A stretch of DNA of 64,000 nt. Origin: Flavobacterium hydrocarbonoxydans. Lineage in GTDB: Bacteria; Bacteroidota; Bacteroidia; Flavobacteriales; Flavobacteriaceae. Positions 52,166 through 61,215 of the stretch are shown here, one piece after another. The stretch lies in assembly GCF_009789235.1 (NCBI RefSeq), contig NZ_WSTB01000013.1:33520-97519 (forward strand), written 5' to 3'. The position numbers were made by a program, and so were the translations under genes. Positions within the stretch are counted from its first letter, which is position 1. Every line of letters begins with the position of its first letter. The notes beneath the pieces were generated by a model that was given only the letters and a program-made list of their open reading frames with translations, made no database searches and was not told where the DNA came from.

Positions 52166-52630
52166 ATGAAAAAACATTTTTTACTATTAGCCGTTTTATT
52201 CGTTTCAGCGCTTAGTTTTACTTCTTGCAGCAGTGATAATGATGATGAAGTAGCGGATGAAACAAAAGCTTTTATTAGCTACAAATTTAATAATGTAAGT
52301 TATACGTATGATGATCCTGCCGTTGCGACTTCATTGAATATGATGATTGATGGTATGGGGGATGGTAACCGCAGAATTCAGCTTTGGCTGCCTTTAAGTG
52401 TGACAACCGGAACTCATGCGATTGTGAATGAACCCTCTAATGAGGATGCTTATGGAGCTTCTTTTTACATAAATGATGCGTCAGAATTTTATCTTCACGG
52501 GACATCAGGAACGATCAATATTACAGTTAATAACGATACTAAAATGGAAGGAACTTTTACTTTTAGCGGCACTACTGATGATGTGAATTACACTGTTTCT
52601 GAGGGTTCTTTTAGAATTTTGAAAGATTAG
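52166..52630 (+). CDS. Lipoprotein of unknown function
   Basis: A 154-aa lipoprotein with signal MKKHFLLLAVLFVSALSFTSC and a Ser/Asp linker SSDNDDEVADE after Cys21. The mature part is beta-rich, with ISYKFNNVSYTYDDP and GTFTFSGTTDDVNYTVSEGSF; it resembles small flavobacterial lipoproteins of the DUF6252 type, which is a weak guess. No function can be assigned. Confidence 0.7.
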   Translation: MKKHFLLLAVLFVSALSFTSCSSDNDDEVADETKAFISYKFNNVSYTYDDPAVATSLNMMIDGMGDGNRRIQLWLPLSVTTGTHAIVNEPSNEDAYGASFYINDASEFYLHGTSGTINITVNNDTKMEGTFTFSGTTDDVNYTVSEGSFRILKD

Positions 52631-52674
52631 TACTGTTTTCTAAAAAGATCTTTTTAGTTTAAAATTAAACATAA

Positions 52675-52712
52675 AAAATCCCTTAACGTTTGATGTTAAG
52701 GGATTTTTCTTT
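52675..52712. terminator. Bidirectional terminator
   Basis: AAATCCCTTAAC (52676-52687) pairs with GTTAAGGGATTT (52695-52706), with A and T runs outside. It lies between convergent genes. Confidence 0.9.
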
Positions 52713-52728
52713 TAAGATTTTCTGAAGG

Positions 52729-54591
52729 TTATCCTTCTATTTTAGCCGAAAGCTCGAACCAGCGTTCTTCTTTCTGATCTATTTTGTTGATGATATTTTG
52801 CAGTTCGTTTGCTTTTTTCTCGATATCGGCATCGGCTACTTTTCCGTCTGAGAATAATTGCTCGATTTTGGTTTTGTCAATTTCAAGGTCTTTAATTTCT
52901 CTTTCGAGTTTCTGATATTCTTTTTGCTCGTTGAAAGTCAGATTACCAGTTGGGTTATTTTGTTTCCAATCTTTCTTTTCGGCCTTGTTTTCTTCTTTTT
53001 GAGCGACATCGGCACTGTCTTCGTAAGCACGGAAATCAGAGTAGTTTCCTGGGAAATTTTCGATTTCGCCTTTTCCTCTAAAAATGAATAAATGATCGAC
53101 AATTTTATCCATGAAATAACGGTCGTGCGACACTACCAATAAACATCCAGGATAATCCAAAAGGAAACTTTCCAAAACATTCAAAGTCACGATATCCAAA
53201 TCGTTTGTGGGCTCATCGAGAATCAGGAAGTTTGGATTCTGAATTAAAACGGTACATAAATACAAGCGTTTTAACTCGCCACCGCTTAATTTTTCGACAA
53301 AATCGTATTGTTTTTTGGCATCAAAAAGAAAACGCTCCAACAATTGCGAAGCCGAAATCATTCTGCCTTTTGCAAGCGGAATAAATTCGCCGTATTCTTT
53401 GATGATATCGATAACTCGCTGATTAGGTTTCGGGTTGATTCCGGATTGGGTGTAATATCCAATTTTGATGGTGTCACCTTTTACCACGCGTCCACTATCA
53501 AGCGGCAGTGTTCCTGTAAGAAGGTTTAGGAAAGTCGATTTTCCGGTTCCGTTTTTACCAATAATTCCGATACGTTCTCCACGCTGAAAATCAAAACTAA
53601 AATTATCCAGAATAACGTGATCCTTGAATTTTTTCGAAATTTTGTGAAGCTCGATAATCTTGCTCCCCATGCGTTCCATATTGATTTCAAGTTCTACTTT
53701 ATTCTCACGGCGGCGGCTTTGCGCTTTTTCTTTAATTACATAAAAATCATCCTGACGCGATTTCGATTTTGTTGTCCTCGCTTTTGGCTGACGGCGCATC
53801 CATTCTAATTCTTTTATAAATAAGTTTTTGGCTTTGTCAACACTGGCGTTTTCAGAGGTAATTCTTTCTTCTTTTTTCTCTAAATAATAGGAATAATTTC
53901 CTTTGTATTGGTATAATTTTCCGTTGTCTAACTCAATGATTTCGTTACAGACACGCTCCAGAAAGAAACGGTCGTGCGTTACCATAAACAATGTAATGTT
54001 TTCTTTGGCAAAATAGCTTTCAAGCCATTCAATCATCTCTAAATCTAAGTGATTGGTTGGCTCATCCAAAATCAATAAATCAGGACGATTGATTAGAATA
54101 ATAGCAAGAGAAAGACGTTTTTTTTGTCCTCCTGAAAGATTTTTAACTTTCAATTTAAAATCTTCCAGCTTTAATTTGAAAAGGATTTGCTTGTATTGTG
54201 TTTCGAAATCCCAGGCATTGTGCTGGTCCATTCCGTCAAAAGCTTTTTGATAGGCTTCTTCGTCGTCCGGATTTTCTAATGCTTTTTCGTAAGCTTCGAT
54301 TACTTTTAAAGTTTCGTTATCCGAAGCAAAAATGCTTTCTTCGATAGTTAACTCTTCCTGTAGATTATTATCCTGCGAAAGAAACGCCATACGGATTCCT
54401 TTTCTCAACACAACTTGTCCTGTGTCAGGCTCATCCAGACCATTGATAATGCTCATAATGGTTGTTTTTCCTGAACCATTTTTGGCAATAAAAGCAATTT
54501 TCTGGTCTTTGTTGATTCCGAAGGAGATGTTGTCAAAAAGCGTTCTCTCGCCAAATGATTTCGATATATTTTCTACAGATAAGTAATTCAT
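52729..54591 (-). CDS. ABC-F family ATPase, Uup-like
   Basis: A 620-aa soluble protein with two ABC domains and no membrane segment. Walker A sites are AKNGSGKT (about 36-43, with Ala at the first Gly position) and GKNGTGKS (about 347). Signatures are LSGGQKKRLSLAI and LSGGELKRLYLC. The linker between domains and the C-terminal coiled coil (EYQKLEREIKDLEIDKTKIEQ) match Uup, which acts on ribosomes or DNA structures. Resistance functions occur in other ABC-F proteins, but the general form here points to Uup. A clear promoter lies upstream. Confidence 0.9.
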   Translation of the reverse strand: MNYLSVENISKSFGERTLFDNISFGINKDQKIAFIAKNGSGKTTIMSIINGLDEPDTGQVVLRKGIRMAFLSQDNNLQEELTIEESIFASDNETLKVIEAYEKALENPDDEEAYQKAFDGMDQHNAWDFETQYKQILFKLKLEDFKLKVKNLSGGQKKRLSLAIILINRPDLLILDEPTNHLDLEMIEWLESYFAKENITLFMVTHDRFFLERVCNEIIELDNGKLYQYKGNYSYYLEKKEERITSENASVDKAKNLFIKELEWMRRQPKARTTKSKSRQDDFYVIKEKAQSRRRENKVELEINMERMGSKIIELHKISKKFKDHVILDNFSFDFQRGERIGIIGKNGTGKSTFLNLLTGTLPLDSGRVVKGDTIKIGYYTQSGINPKPNQRVIDIIKEYGEFIPLAKGRMISASQLLERFLFDAKKQYDFVEKLSGGELKRLYLCTVLIQNPNFLILDEPTNDLDIVTLNVLESFLLDYPGCLLVVSHDRYFMDKIVDHLFIFRGKGEIENFPGNYSDFRAYEDSADVAQKEENKAEKKDWKQNNPTGNLTFNEQKEYQKLEREIKDLEIDKTKIEQLFSDGKVADADIEKKANELQNIINKIDQKEERWFELSAKIEG

Positions 54592-54688
54592 AGTCTTAAG
54601 TAGCTTGAAAAAAAGCTTTTAGGTATTATTAAAATTAAGAGGTCACTATTAGGTCTCTAATTTTAATTAGGAATAAATTTTGACTTTG

Positions 54689-54696
54689 CAAAGATA
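54689..54696 (-). promoter_or_regulatory. Candidate -7 box for the abc-F gene
   Basis: The minus strand reads TATCTTTG, a TAnnTTTG match, 97 nt before the ATG. Confidence 0.5.
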
Positions 54697-54913
54697 GTTT
54701 TTTGAAGGAAAGAAAAAAAAACCTTTTGGTTATCTTTTTTGAGGCTAATTTCAACGGTAACGCAAGTGAGAATTATATTTTTTAATCATTTTGTTTAGTT
54801 GCATTAAACACTTTGCTTTTCATTGATTAAAGTTTTTTTAAATAAATTAAAATCACTAATTTTTATTAGTATTTTTTGAGTTTTATAAAAAGCGTATGTG
54901 GTATTTTTAATAG

Positions 54914-54929
54914 ATGTGCTCAGACACAT
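54914..54929. promoter_or_regulatory. LacI-type operator candidate, site A
   Basis: ATGTGCTCAGACACAT is an imperfect palindrome resembling sites B, C and D, with outer half ATGTG / CACAT conserved. It lies 88 bp from site B, centre to centre. Confidence 0.55.
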
Positions 54930-54996
54930 TTTGTTTTTTATTCTTTTTCATCAATTTTACTATACGAAAATAACTACAAAATTTAAAAAATATTAT

Positions 54997-55004
54997 TATT
55001 TTTG
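54997..55004 (+). promoter_or_regulatory. Candidate -7 box for the beta-helix gene
   Basis: TATTTTTG fits TAnnTTTG and its last two bases overlap operator site B, so a bound regulator would block the start site. No TTG is seen at the usual -33 distance. Confidence 0.45.
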
Positions 55005-55016
55005 TGTTCGAACACA
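55003..55016. promoter_or_regulatory. LacI-type operator candidate, site B
   Basis: TGTGTTCGAACACA is a perfect 14-bp palindrome with the central CG typical of LacI-family operators. It is 247 nt upstream of the beta-helix ATG and touches a -7 box. Confidence 0.72.
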
Positions 55017-55260
55017 TATTTTTTGATTTTTATATTGTCATTCAAATTACATTATTTACATTCGAATGAAATAAGCTGTTTTATAGTTTGTATTTACGTT
55101 AAAAATGAAATTTAAAATCAACTATTTAAGACTATTTTTTAGGATGTAATAATTTGGTTTTAAAGCGAAAGGAGTAAATGAAGCTTGTTTTCTTTCTTAG
55201 AAATATTGCAATATTTAACTATAGTTTTCTTTTAATTGTTAATCTTTAAAATATCAAATT

Positions 55261-57123
55261 ATGAAAATCAAGAAAATTACATTTATTTTTTTATTGTGTT
55301 TTATACAGGGTTTCGCCCAGACGTACGTCTCCACAACCGGAAATGACGTTACCGGTACAGGTACATCGGCCTTACCATTTAAAACCATTGTTAAGGGAGT
55401 TCAGGTTGCACCTTCTGGCGGGACAGTTATCGTACTCTCCGGAACTTATCCGGTTACAGGGCCTATTTATGTTGGAAAACCACTAACGATTCAGAAAAGC
55501 GGTTCAGGCGCTGTAGTTGTCAATGCTTCTGGCTGGACGAGTACAGATCCGTATGTTTTAGGGATTGTAAATACCAGTAATGTTACTATTGATGGTTTGA
55601 CGATTTCTAATAAAATTGCAAATGGCAGTAAAGGAATTTGGGTTTTGGCTAATTCCGGAGCTACGGCTAACCTGAATAACATTACCATAAAAAATTGTAT
55701 TGTTAAAAACATCGGCTGGATCAGTAATAATCTTTCTTCGATTCCGGCGAATAGCGGTATTGTAGCCAATGCTATTAAAGTCGATGGAGGAAACGGAACT
55801 TATGCAATTACCAATGTGAAACTGGAAAATAATGAAGTAGCCAATTGTGCTACAGGCTGGGGTGAAGCTGTAACAATAACCGGTAACGTAAATGGTTTTA
55901 CGGTTTCGGGAAATACGGTATATGATATTGCCAATATCGGGATTGTTGCTGCAGGAAATTATACTTCGACTGGAGCAACGAGTAATAATCAGGCCAGAAA
56001 TGGTACTATTGTTTCGAATGAGGTTTTTAATTGTATGAGCGCAGTAGCCAATAGTGCCGGAATTTATATAGACGGTGCTTTAAATTGTACCGTACAAAGA
56101 AATGAAGTGTACAGATGCGGTGTTGGACTGGCAGTTGGTGCCGAACAAAATACAGCTACTGGAAACGGTGGCCCATCTACAGGACATATTGTGAATAATA
56201 ATTCGGTGTATAATAATGTGGTGACCGGAGCTATTTTTGGAGGTGTTATCGGGAGCGGTTATACGACCAGTGTGGGCAATACAAAAATATTTAATAATAC
56301 TTTTTATAAAAACAGAACTGGAGCAGTTATCAATGGCGTGACCACCATTGCGGGTGTTGCAGTAGGAACTATTGCTGATATTTACGGAGGCGAAGTTCAC
56401 CTTCAGAATAGTTCCGGCATTACTTTCAAAAACAATATATTGTATGCGACAAACAATAAAAAAGCGCTTTTAGCTTCGTATGGCTATACTGTTTCCAGTT
56501 TTGTTTCTAATTATAATCTTTTTTACAGAGAAGGCACAACCGATTTTATCATCGATTTAACCGGAGTAAGCTTTAACGGAAGTTCTACAACCGGTTCTTA
56601 TAATCCGGCTCAGTTTGCTACATTGACAGGACAGGATGTAAATTCGGTAGTTGGATTACCTGGTTTTACAAATGCTTCTACTTTTAATTTCACATTAGTT
56701 TCAGGTGCTTTTGCCAGGGATAAAGGAGATCCTACTTACAATACAACGTATTCTGGAACATTGGATTTTGATGATGATACGCGCAGAAGAAACGGCCGCA
56801 TCGATATAGGGTGTTCTGAATTGCAGACTGGATCATCTGGTAAAACAGCTGTTGCTACTAAAAAAACAGAAGAAATGGCACCAGTATTTTCTATATTTCC
56901 TAATCCGGCATCCGAAGAAATCAATGTTAGTTTTGCCAGCAGTATAAAATCGGCTAGTTTTACAGTATTGGATTTAAACGGAAGAACACTTTTAAATGGA
57001 GATTATAAAGATGTGAATAACATTAGAATTGTCGTTTCAGATTTAAATGTAAAATCGCAATTGGTGATTCTTCAGATTAACGCTGATGGTGAGACGACTC
57101 AGCATAAAATATATTTAAAATAA
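55261..57123 (+). CDS. Secreted right-handed parallel beta-helix protein with T9SS sorting domain
   Basis: A 620-aa exported protein with signal peptide MKIKKITFIFLLCFIQGFAQ. The next part (VSTTGNDVTGTGTSALPFKTI) is the DUF1565-like start, followed by many beta-helix repeats with short N-rich turns (NGTYAITNVKLENNEV, NGFTVSGNTVYDIANIG). The last 80 residues carry a type A sorting tail (FSIFPNPASEEINVSF then LNGRTLLNGDY and a final HKIYLK), directing secretion by the type IX system. Beta-helix proteins include polysaccharide lyases and glycosidases; the substrate is unknown. Operator sites upstream suggest LacI control with the adjacent sugar genes. Confidence 0.87.
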   Translation: MKIKKITFIFLLCFIQGFAQTYVSTTGNDVTGTGTSALPFKTIVKGVQVAPSGGTVIVLSGTYPVTGPIYVGKPLTIQKSGSGAVVVNASGWTSTDPYVLGIVNTSNVTIDGLTISNKIANGSKGIWVLANSGATANLNNITIKNCIVKNIGWISNNLSSIPANSGIVANAIKVDGGNGTYAITNVKLENNEVANCATGWGEAVTITGNVNGFTVSGNTVYDIANIGIVAAGNYTSTGATSNNQARNGTIVSNEVFNCMSAVANSAGIYIDGALNCTVQRNEVYRCGVGLAVGAEQNTATGNGGPSTGHIVNNNSVYNNVVTGAIFGGVIGSGYTTSVGNTKIFNNTFYKNRTGAVINGVTTIAGVAVGTIADIYGGEVHLQNSSGITFKNNILYATNNKKALLASYGYTVSSFVSNYNLFYREGTTDFIIDLTGVSFNGSSTTGSYNPAQFATLTGQDVNSVVGLPGFTNASTFNFTLVSGAFARDKGDPTYNTTYSGTLDFDDDTRRRNGRIDIGCSELQTGSSGKTAVATKKTEEMAPVFSIFPNPASEEINVSFASSIKSASFTVLDLNGRTLLNGDYKDVNNIRIVVSDLNVKSQLVILQINADGETTQHKIYLK

Positions 57124-57130
57124 TGAATTG

Positions 57131-57170
57131 AAGGAACAAAAGGGAAACCTCTCTTTTGTTCCTTATTTTT
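57131..57170 (+). terminator. Terminator after the beta-helix gene
   Basis: AAGGAACAAAAG (57131-57142) pairs with CTTTTGTTCCTT (57153-57164), then ATTTTTA. The CBM9-like gene begins 34 nt later, so it may depend on readthrough or its own promoter. Confidence 0.85.
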
Positions 57171-57197
57171 AGTTTATAATTTCCTTATCTTTTTTGA

Positions 57198-57836
57198 ATG
57201 AAAAACTATAATGTTAATTTTATCAAAGAAAACACTTTGAAAATAAATGGTTTAGGTAATAACCCACTTTGGGATACGGCTGAAATACTAACCGATTTTG
57301 TTTCGCCTTGGGATGCTGTTGAACCTGGAAAAATAGAATTACGTGCTTTATGGGATGTAGAGAATATCTATTTTTACTATAAAGTATATGATACCAATGT
57401 TCATATTGTCAGTAAAGATGATTCTGTTGATAGCATAGGGGAGTCTGACAGAGTAGAAATTTTTTTCAGAACCGATACGGCACTCAATCCTTATTATTGT
57501 TTAGAAATAGATCCCACGTCCAGAATTATGGATTTTATAGCCTATCCGCAAAAGCAATTTGATTTTGACTGGAATTGGCCTAAGAATGATTTGATGGTAA
57601 AATCTAAGATTGAGAAAGATTTTTTTGTGGTTGAAATTGCAATCAGTATTCAGTCGTTGAAAAACTTTAATTTAATTAAAAATAATACTATTGAAGCCGG
57701 ATTTTACAGAGCCAAATATACCATTCAGGAAAATAAACTCTTTAAACCCACCTGGATTTCATGGGTGAATCCTACTACTGAGACACCCAATTTTCATATT
57801 GCAAGCTCTTTTGGAACGCTAACATTACTTCTTTAA
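57198..57836 (+). CDS. CBM9-like carbohydrate-binding family protein
   Basis: A 212-aa protein that reads like the family 9-like carbohydrate-binding modules. GNNPLWDTAEILTDFVSPWD at the start, ELRALWDVENIYFYYKVYDTNV in the middle, then SDRVEIFFRT and VVEIAISIQSLKNFNL are the typical pattern. No signal peptide is visible, so if it is exported it lacks a normal signal, or the true start is upstream of the visible one. The next gene on the opposite strand, lacI, ends directly against it with no gap. It probably serves the adjacent sugar locus. Confidence 0.75.
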   Translation: MKNYNVNFIKENTLKINGLGNNPLWDTAEILTDFVSPWDAVEPGKIELRALWDVENIYFYYKVYDTNVHIVSKDDSVDSIGESDRVEIFFRTDTALNPYYCLEIDPTSRIMDFIAYPQKQFDFDWNWPKNDLMVKSKIEKDFFVVEIAISIQSLKNFNLIKNNTIEAGFYRAKYTIQENKLFKPTWISWVNPTTETPNFHIASSFGTLTLLL

Positions 57837-58877
57837 TTACGAAAAGTAATCTTTTGCGTTTTCGGTATTCACAATATCAATTGGCAGCAATTTTTCTGCT
57901 ACTATTTCTTTTTCAAAAATAAAATGTTCAATCAGACTGGTTGTTCCTAAATAAGCCTGTCTTTTTGGATTTTGATGAATCAAAAAGTCAATGGTTTTAT
58001 TGTTCAGGTATTCAAGATTGTTTTCTAGTAAGTCATAGCCAACAAGTGCAATTTTCTTTTCCGGATTTTTGGATATAATTTTGGCCACCTGATACGCTTT
58101 TGAAGTAGTTACAAAAAGACCTTCGATAGCAGGATTCGATTCTAAGAATTCTTTCAGCGTACTCTTGAATTGCGGATGTTTCACTTTGAAAGTTTTGATT
58201 TCAAATTTTCCGTTTTCCAGCGTATCAAAATAATCTCTAAAACCCTTCTCTTTTTCCTGCATGTGAATGGCATTTTCGTAATCTTCATCAATATGAACGA
58301 TTGCAATGGTGCCTTTTTTGAGCAGTAAATCCAAAAGTCTTGCTGCAATTCTGCCGCTTTGAAATAAATCCTGCCCAACAAAACTTTTTATCGCATTCGA
58401 TTGGAGCTGATTATTAAAAATACTCGAAATAATACCTTTTGAGTTGTAGATTTCTATGGCATTAATGGCTTCTTTATGAAATAAAGGAACTAATAACACG
58501 GCATCAGGGGAAGCAGCTAATACTTTTTTGTTTGTTTCTACAAAAGAGGAAGTGCTTGTTGGGTCAAAAAGGAAAATTTCTACTTTAACATTAAAGGATT
58601 TAAATTCTTTTTTAGCCTCGTTTATACCATCAATACAAGGCTGCCAATAAGGATCGTTTGCCGAATCAGGAATAAGGACACAGATAGAATAAATTTGTGT
58701 TTTCTTTAAGCTTCGTGCCATCAGATTGGGCTGATAATCAATACTGGCCAAAACTTCATTTACTCTTTTTAGAGCATCTTCAGACACTTTTCCTCTTTTA
58801 TGCAAAACACGATCAACTGTTCCTTTTGAAACGCCTGCGAGTTCTGCAATATCCTTAATTGTATAAATTTTTTCCAT
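57837..58877 (-). CDS. LacI-family transcriptional regulator
   Basis: Sugar-responsive regulator. The start used is MEKIYTIKDIAELAG; a longer frame opens nine codons upstream, but only this start gives the helix-turn-helix at the N terminus. The DNA-binding part is TIKDIAELAGVSKGTVDRVL with the hinge LASIDYQPNLMARSLKK. The periplasmic-binding-like domain follows, with IYSICVLIPDSANDPYW and ISKNPEKKIALVGYDLLEN. Length of 346 aa is normal. Palindromic sites around its gene and in the beta-helix promoter are likely its operators, making it the repressor of this locus. The inducer is unknown. Confidence 0.93.
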   Translation of the reverse strand: MEKIYTIKDIAELAGVSKGTVDRVLHKRGKVSEDALKRVNEVLASIDYQPNLMARSLKKTQIYSICVLIPDSANDPYWQPCIDGINEAKKEFKSFNVKVEIFLFDPTSTSSFVETNKKVLAASPDAVLLVPLFHKEAINAIEIYNSKGIISSIFNNQLQSNAIKSFVGQDLFQSGRIAARLLDLLLKKGTIAIVHIDEDYENAIHMQEKEKGFRDYFDTLENGKFEIKTFKVKHPQFKSTLKEFLESNPAIEGLFVTTSKAYQVAKIISKNPEKKIALVGYDLLENNLEYLNNKTIDFLIHQNPKRQAYLGTTSLIEHFIFEKEIVAEKLLPIDIVNTENAKDYFS

Positions 58878-58884
58878 ATAAAAA

Positions 58885-58892
58885 CAAATATA
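58885..58892 (-). promoter_or_regulatory. Candidate -7 box for lacI
   Basis: The minus strand reads TATATTTG, a TAnnTTTG match, ending 7 nt before the ATG at 58877. That would give a nearly leaderless mRNA. Operator sites C and D lie 35-71 nt further upstream. Confidence 0.45.
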
Positions 58893-58926
58893 TATAAAAA
58901 TCAAATATCAGAAAATATTAAATTAC

Positions 58927-58942
58927 ATGTGTTCGAAAACAT
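58927..58942. promoter_or_regulatory. LacI-type operator candidate, site C
   Basis: ATGTGTTCGAAAACAT matches the site B palindrome with one substitution in the right half. Its centre is 21 bp from site D, which is two DNA helical turns. Confidence 0.65.
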
Positions 58943-58948
58943 TTTTAT

Positions 58949-58962
58949 TGTGTTCGAGCACA
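58949..58962. promoter_or_regulatory. LacI-type operator candidate, site D
   Basis: TGTGTTCGAGCACA matches site B with one substitution. Together with site C it lies between lacI and the divergent sugar operon. Confidence 0.68.
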
Positions 58963-59196
58963 TTTTAACATAAATTCCTTTTTTTATAAATTATTAATAT
59001 ATATTTTAGCCGAATATTAATTACATAGTTCATGATATTAACATAAAATATGTCATATTGATAGTTATTTTCAATTTATTAAATAAGTTTTCAAAAATCA
59101 ACTTTTGCAAATTCAGCTTACTATTAATTTATTGAAAATAATACGTAAAGATTACAAAAACATTAAATACAATAACCAATTAATAATACTATTTAA
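58963..59196. other. Leader and promoter region of the sugar operon
   Basis: Very AT-rich, with no gene or strong hairpin. A weak -7-like AACTTTTG occurs at 59100-59107. No further copy of the operator palindrome is seen here, so direct control of this operon by sites C/D, over 200 nt away from the ATG, is less certain than for lacI. Confidence 0.5.
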
Positions 59197-60105
59197 ATGA
59201 GCAAAAGTAAACCTACTCTCGTGATTTTGGCGGCAGGTATTGGAAGTCGATATGGAGGATTAAAGCAGTTAGATACCTTTACTCCTGAAGGAGATACAAT
59301 AATGGATTTTTCGATATATGATGCGTTGCAGGCGGGTTTTGGAAAATTCGTTTTTATTATAAGTAAAAATATTGAAGAGGAATGCAAAGAGATTTTTAAT
59401 AAAAAATTAGAAGGAAAAGCCGAAGTAGGATACGTTTTTCAGGAACTGGATAAGGTACCGCCACAATATCAGAACCCGGAAAGAAAAAAACCATGGGGAA
59501 CAGGACACGCTTTATTAATGGCGAAAGATGAAGTAACCGAAAATTTTGCTATCATCAATGCAGATGATTTTTATGGCAAAGAAGCTTTCGAAATTATGGC
59601 TAAAGCTTTAACCGAAATGGATAAGGAGTCCTATAATTTTAATATGATGGCGTATCTGCTTAAAAATACGGTTTCGGATCATGGTTTTGTTTCAAGAGGT
59701 GAATGTCAGGTAGATGAAAATAATTTTCTGACCGATGTAACGGAACGTACCCATATCGAAAAAATAAACGGTGAACTGAAACGCAAGGATGATAACGGCG
59801 AATTTATTCCGATTGATGAAAATACAATTGTTTCGATGAATTTTTGGGGCTTTACGCCAAAGTGTTTTGAATTTGGAGGAGCTCTTTTTGAGGAATTCCT
59901 AAAAGAAAATGAACACGACCTGAAAGCGGAATTTTTCATCACATCTGTTGTAAATGAAATATTGAAATCAGATAATGCATCTGTCGAAGTGCTTCAGTCA
60001 AATGCGAAATGGTTTGGAGTTACCTATAAAGAGGATAAGGAAATTGTAAAAAAAGAAATCGAAAAGTTAAGAGCCCAAAAAGTTTATCCAACAAATCTCT
60101 GGTAA
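59197..60105 (+). CDS. Sugar-1-phosphate nucleotidyltransferase
   Basis: Enzyme that makes an NDP-sugar from a sugar-1-phosphate and NTP. The signature LAAGIGSRYGGLKQL (11-25), PWGTGHALLMAKDEV, INADDFYG and WFGVTYKED are those of the nucleotidyltransferase fold. This subfamily has the extra RYGGLKQL, seen in flavobacterial UTP-like transferases. The 302-aa size is normal. It is the first gene of a probable operon with the sugar kinase (1 nt later), epimerase, permease and nagB. The sugar is probably an N-acetylhexosamine or galactose phosphate, inferred from the neighbours. Confidence 0.88.
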   Translation: MSKSKPTLVILAAGIGSRYGGLKQLDTFTPEGDTIMDFSIYDALQAGFGKFVFIISKNIEEECKEIFNKKLEGKAEVGYVFQELDKVPPQYQNPERKKPWGTGHALLMAKDEVTENFAIINADDFYGKEAFEIMAKALTEMDKESYNFNMMAYLLKNTVSDHGFVSRGECQVDENNFLTDVTERTHIEKINGELKRKDDNGEFIPIDENTIVSMNFWGFTPKCFEFGGALFEEFLKENEHDLKAEFFITSVVNEILKSDNASVEVLQSNAKWFGVTYKEDKEIVKKEIEKLRAQKVYPTNLW

Positions 60106-60106
60106 T

Positions 60107-61210
60107 ATGGCAGCTGAACAATTAAAATTTATATTCGAACAGTTTGACCACATCGAGGTTTTTAAAACTTTTGAGGAACTGTCATCAGGTCATATCAATG
60201 ACACATACTTAGTGACAGCTGAAAGTGGCAAACAATTTATTTTGCAACGAATTAATGAAGGCGTTTTTAAAGATGTCCCGGGACTTATTGCAAATAAAGT
60301 AAGCGTAAGCAAACATTTGCTTAAGAAATTAAAACATTTATCCGAAGACGATATCAAGCGTCGTGTATTGACTTTTATTGGTACCAAAAAAGGCGTTTTT
60401 TATTATAAGGATACTGACGGAAATTTCTGGAATGTAATGGTTTATATTGAAGGAAGCATCACTTTTGAAACCGTAAACAATGAAGAAATTGCTTATGAAG
60501 GCGGAAAACTGTTTGGAGAATTTCTAAATCTGACCAGTGATTTTGATGCCCGAAAACTGACAGAAGTAATTCCGGATTTTCACAATATGGCTTTTCGTTA
60601 TTTCCAGTTTGACTGTGCTCTAAAAGAAGCATCGGAACAAAGAATTCAACAAGCCAGAAATTTGATACAGCTGGTTCAGGACTTAAAAGAGGAAATGCAT
60701 GTACTGCAAAATCTAAAGGATACCGGAAAAATAAAACTCAGAGTGACGCACAATGATACCAAAATCTCAAATGCTCTTTTTGATACCAACCAAAAAGGAC
60801 TTTGTGTAATTGATACAGATACGGTTATGCCGGGAATTATTCATTATGATTTTGGTGATGCGATACGAACTATTTGCAATACAGCGGCAGAAGACGAGAA
60901 AAATCTGGAGCAGGTAAAATTCAATTTGCAGTTTTATAAAGCGTATGTAAAAGGCTTTTTAGAAAAAACTAATAAATCGCTTTCGATACTTGAAATAAAA
61001 TACCTTCCGCTGGGCGCAAAAACAATGGTTTTTATAATGGCTTTGCGATTTTTGACCGATTTTTTAAATAATGATGTCTATTATAAAACAGAATATCCGG
61101 AACACAATCTGGATCGTTCTAAAAATCAATTTAAATTGATTGAAAGTCTCTCGGAACAATTTAATGAAATGGAAGAATACAATCTGAACTTTATTGGATC
61201 ATTAAAATAA
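60107..61210 (+). CDS. NahK-like sugar 1-kinase (aminoglycoside phosphotransferase fold)
   Basis: A 367-aa kinase with the APH fold. ELSSGHINDTYLV is the glycine-rich start, RVTHNDTKISNALFD holds the catalytic base, and VIDTDTVMPGIIHYDFGDAIR the metal-binding Asp. These last two segments closely match N-acetylhexosamine 1-kinase (NahK) of Bifidobacterium (HNDTK, IDLDTVMPG), which phosphorylates GlcNAc and GalNAc at C1. It starts 1 nt after the nucleotidyltransferase, and the product would be its substrate. The activity needs a test, but the placement fits. Confidence 0.82.
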   Translation: MAAEQLKFIFEQFDHIEVFKTFEELSSGHINDTYLVTAESGKQFILQRINEGVFKDVPGLIANKVSVSKHLLKKLKHLSEDDIKRRVLTFIGTKKGVFYYKDTDGNFWNVMVYIEGSITFETVNNEEIAYEGGKLFGEFLNLTSDFDARKLTEVIPDFHNMAFRYFQFDCALKEASEQRIQQARNLIQLVQDLKEEMHVLQNLKDTGKIKLRVTHNDTKISNALFDTNQKGLCVIDTDTVMPGIIHYDFGDAIRTICNTAAEDEKNLEQVKFNLQFYKAYVKGFLEKTNKSLSILEIKYLPLGAKTMVFIMALRFLTDFLNNDVYYKTEYPEHNLDRSKNQFKLIESLSEQFNEMEEYNLNFIGSLK

Positions 61211-61215
61211 ATACA

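Larger units (their letters stand above)
54592..55260. other. Intergenic control region with two LacI-type operator candidates
   Basis: No gene is seen. It holds the abc-F promoter box (54689-54696), the palindromic sites at 54914-54929 and 55003-55016, and a TATTTTTG box at 54997-55004 abutting the second site. The leader from there to the beta-helix ATG would be about 250 nt. Confidence 0.7.
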
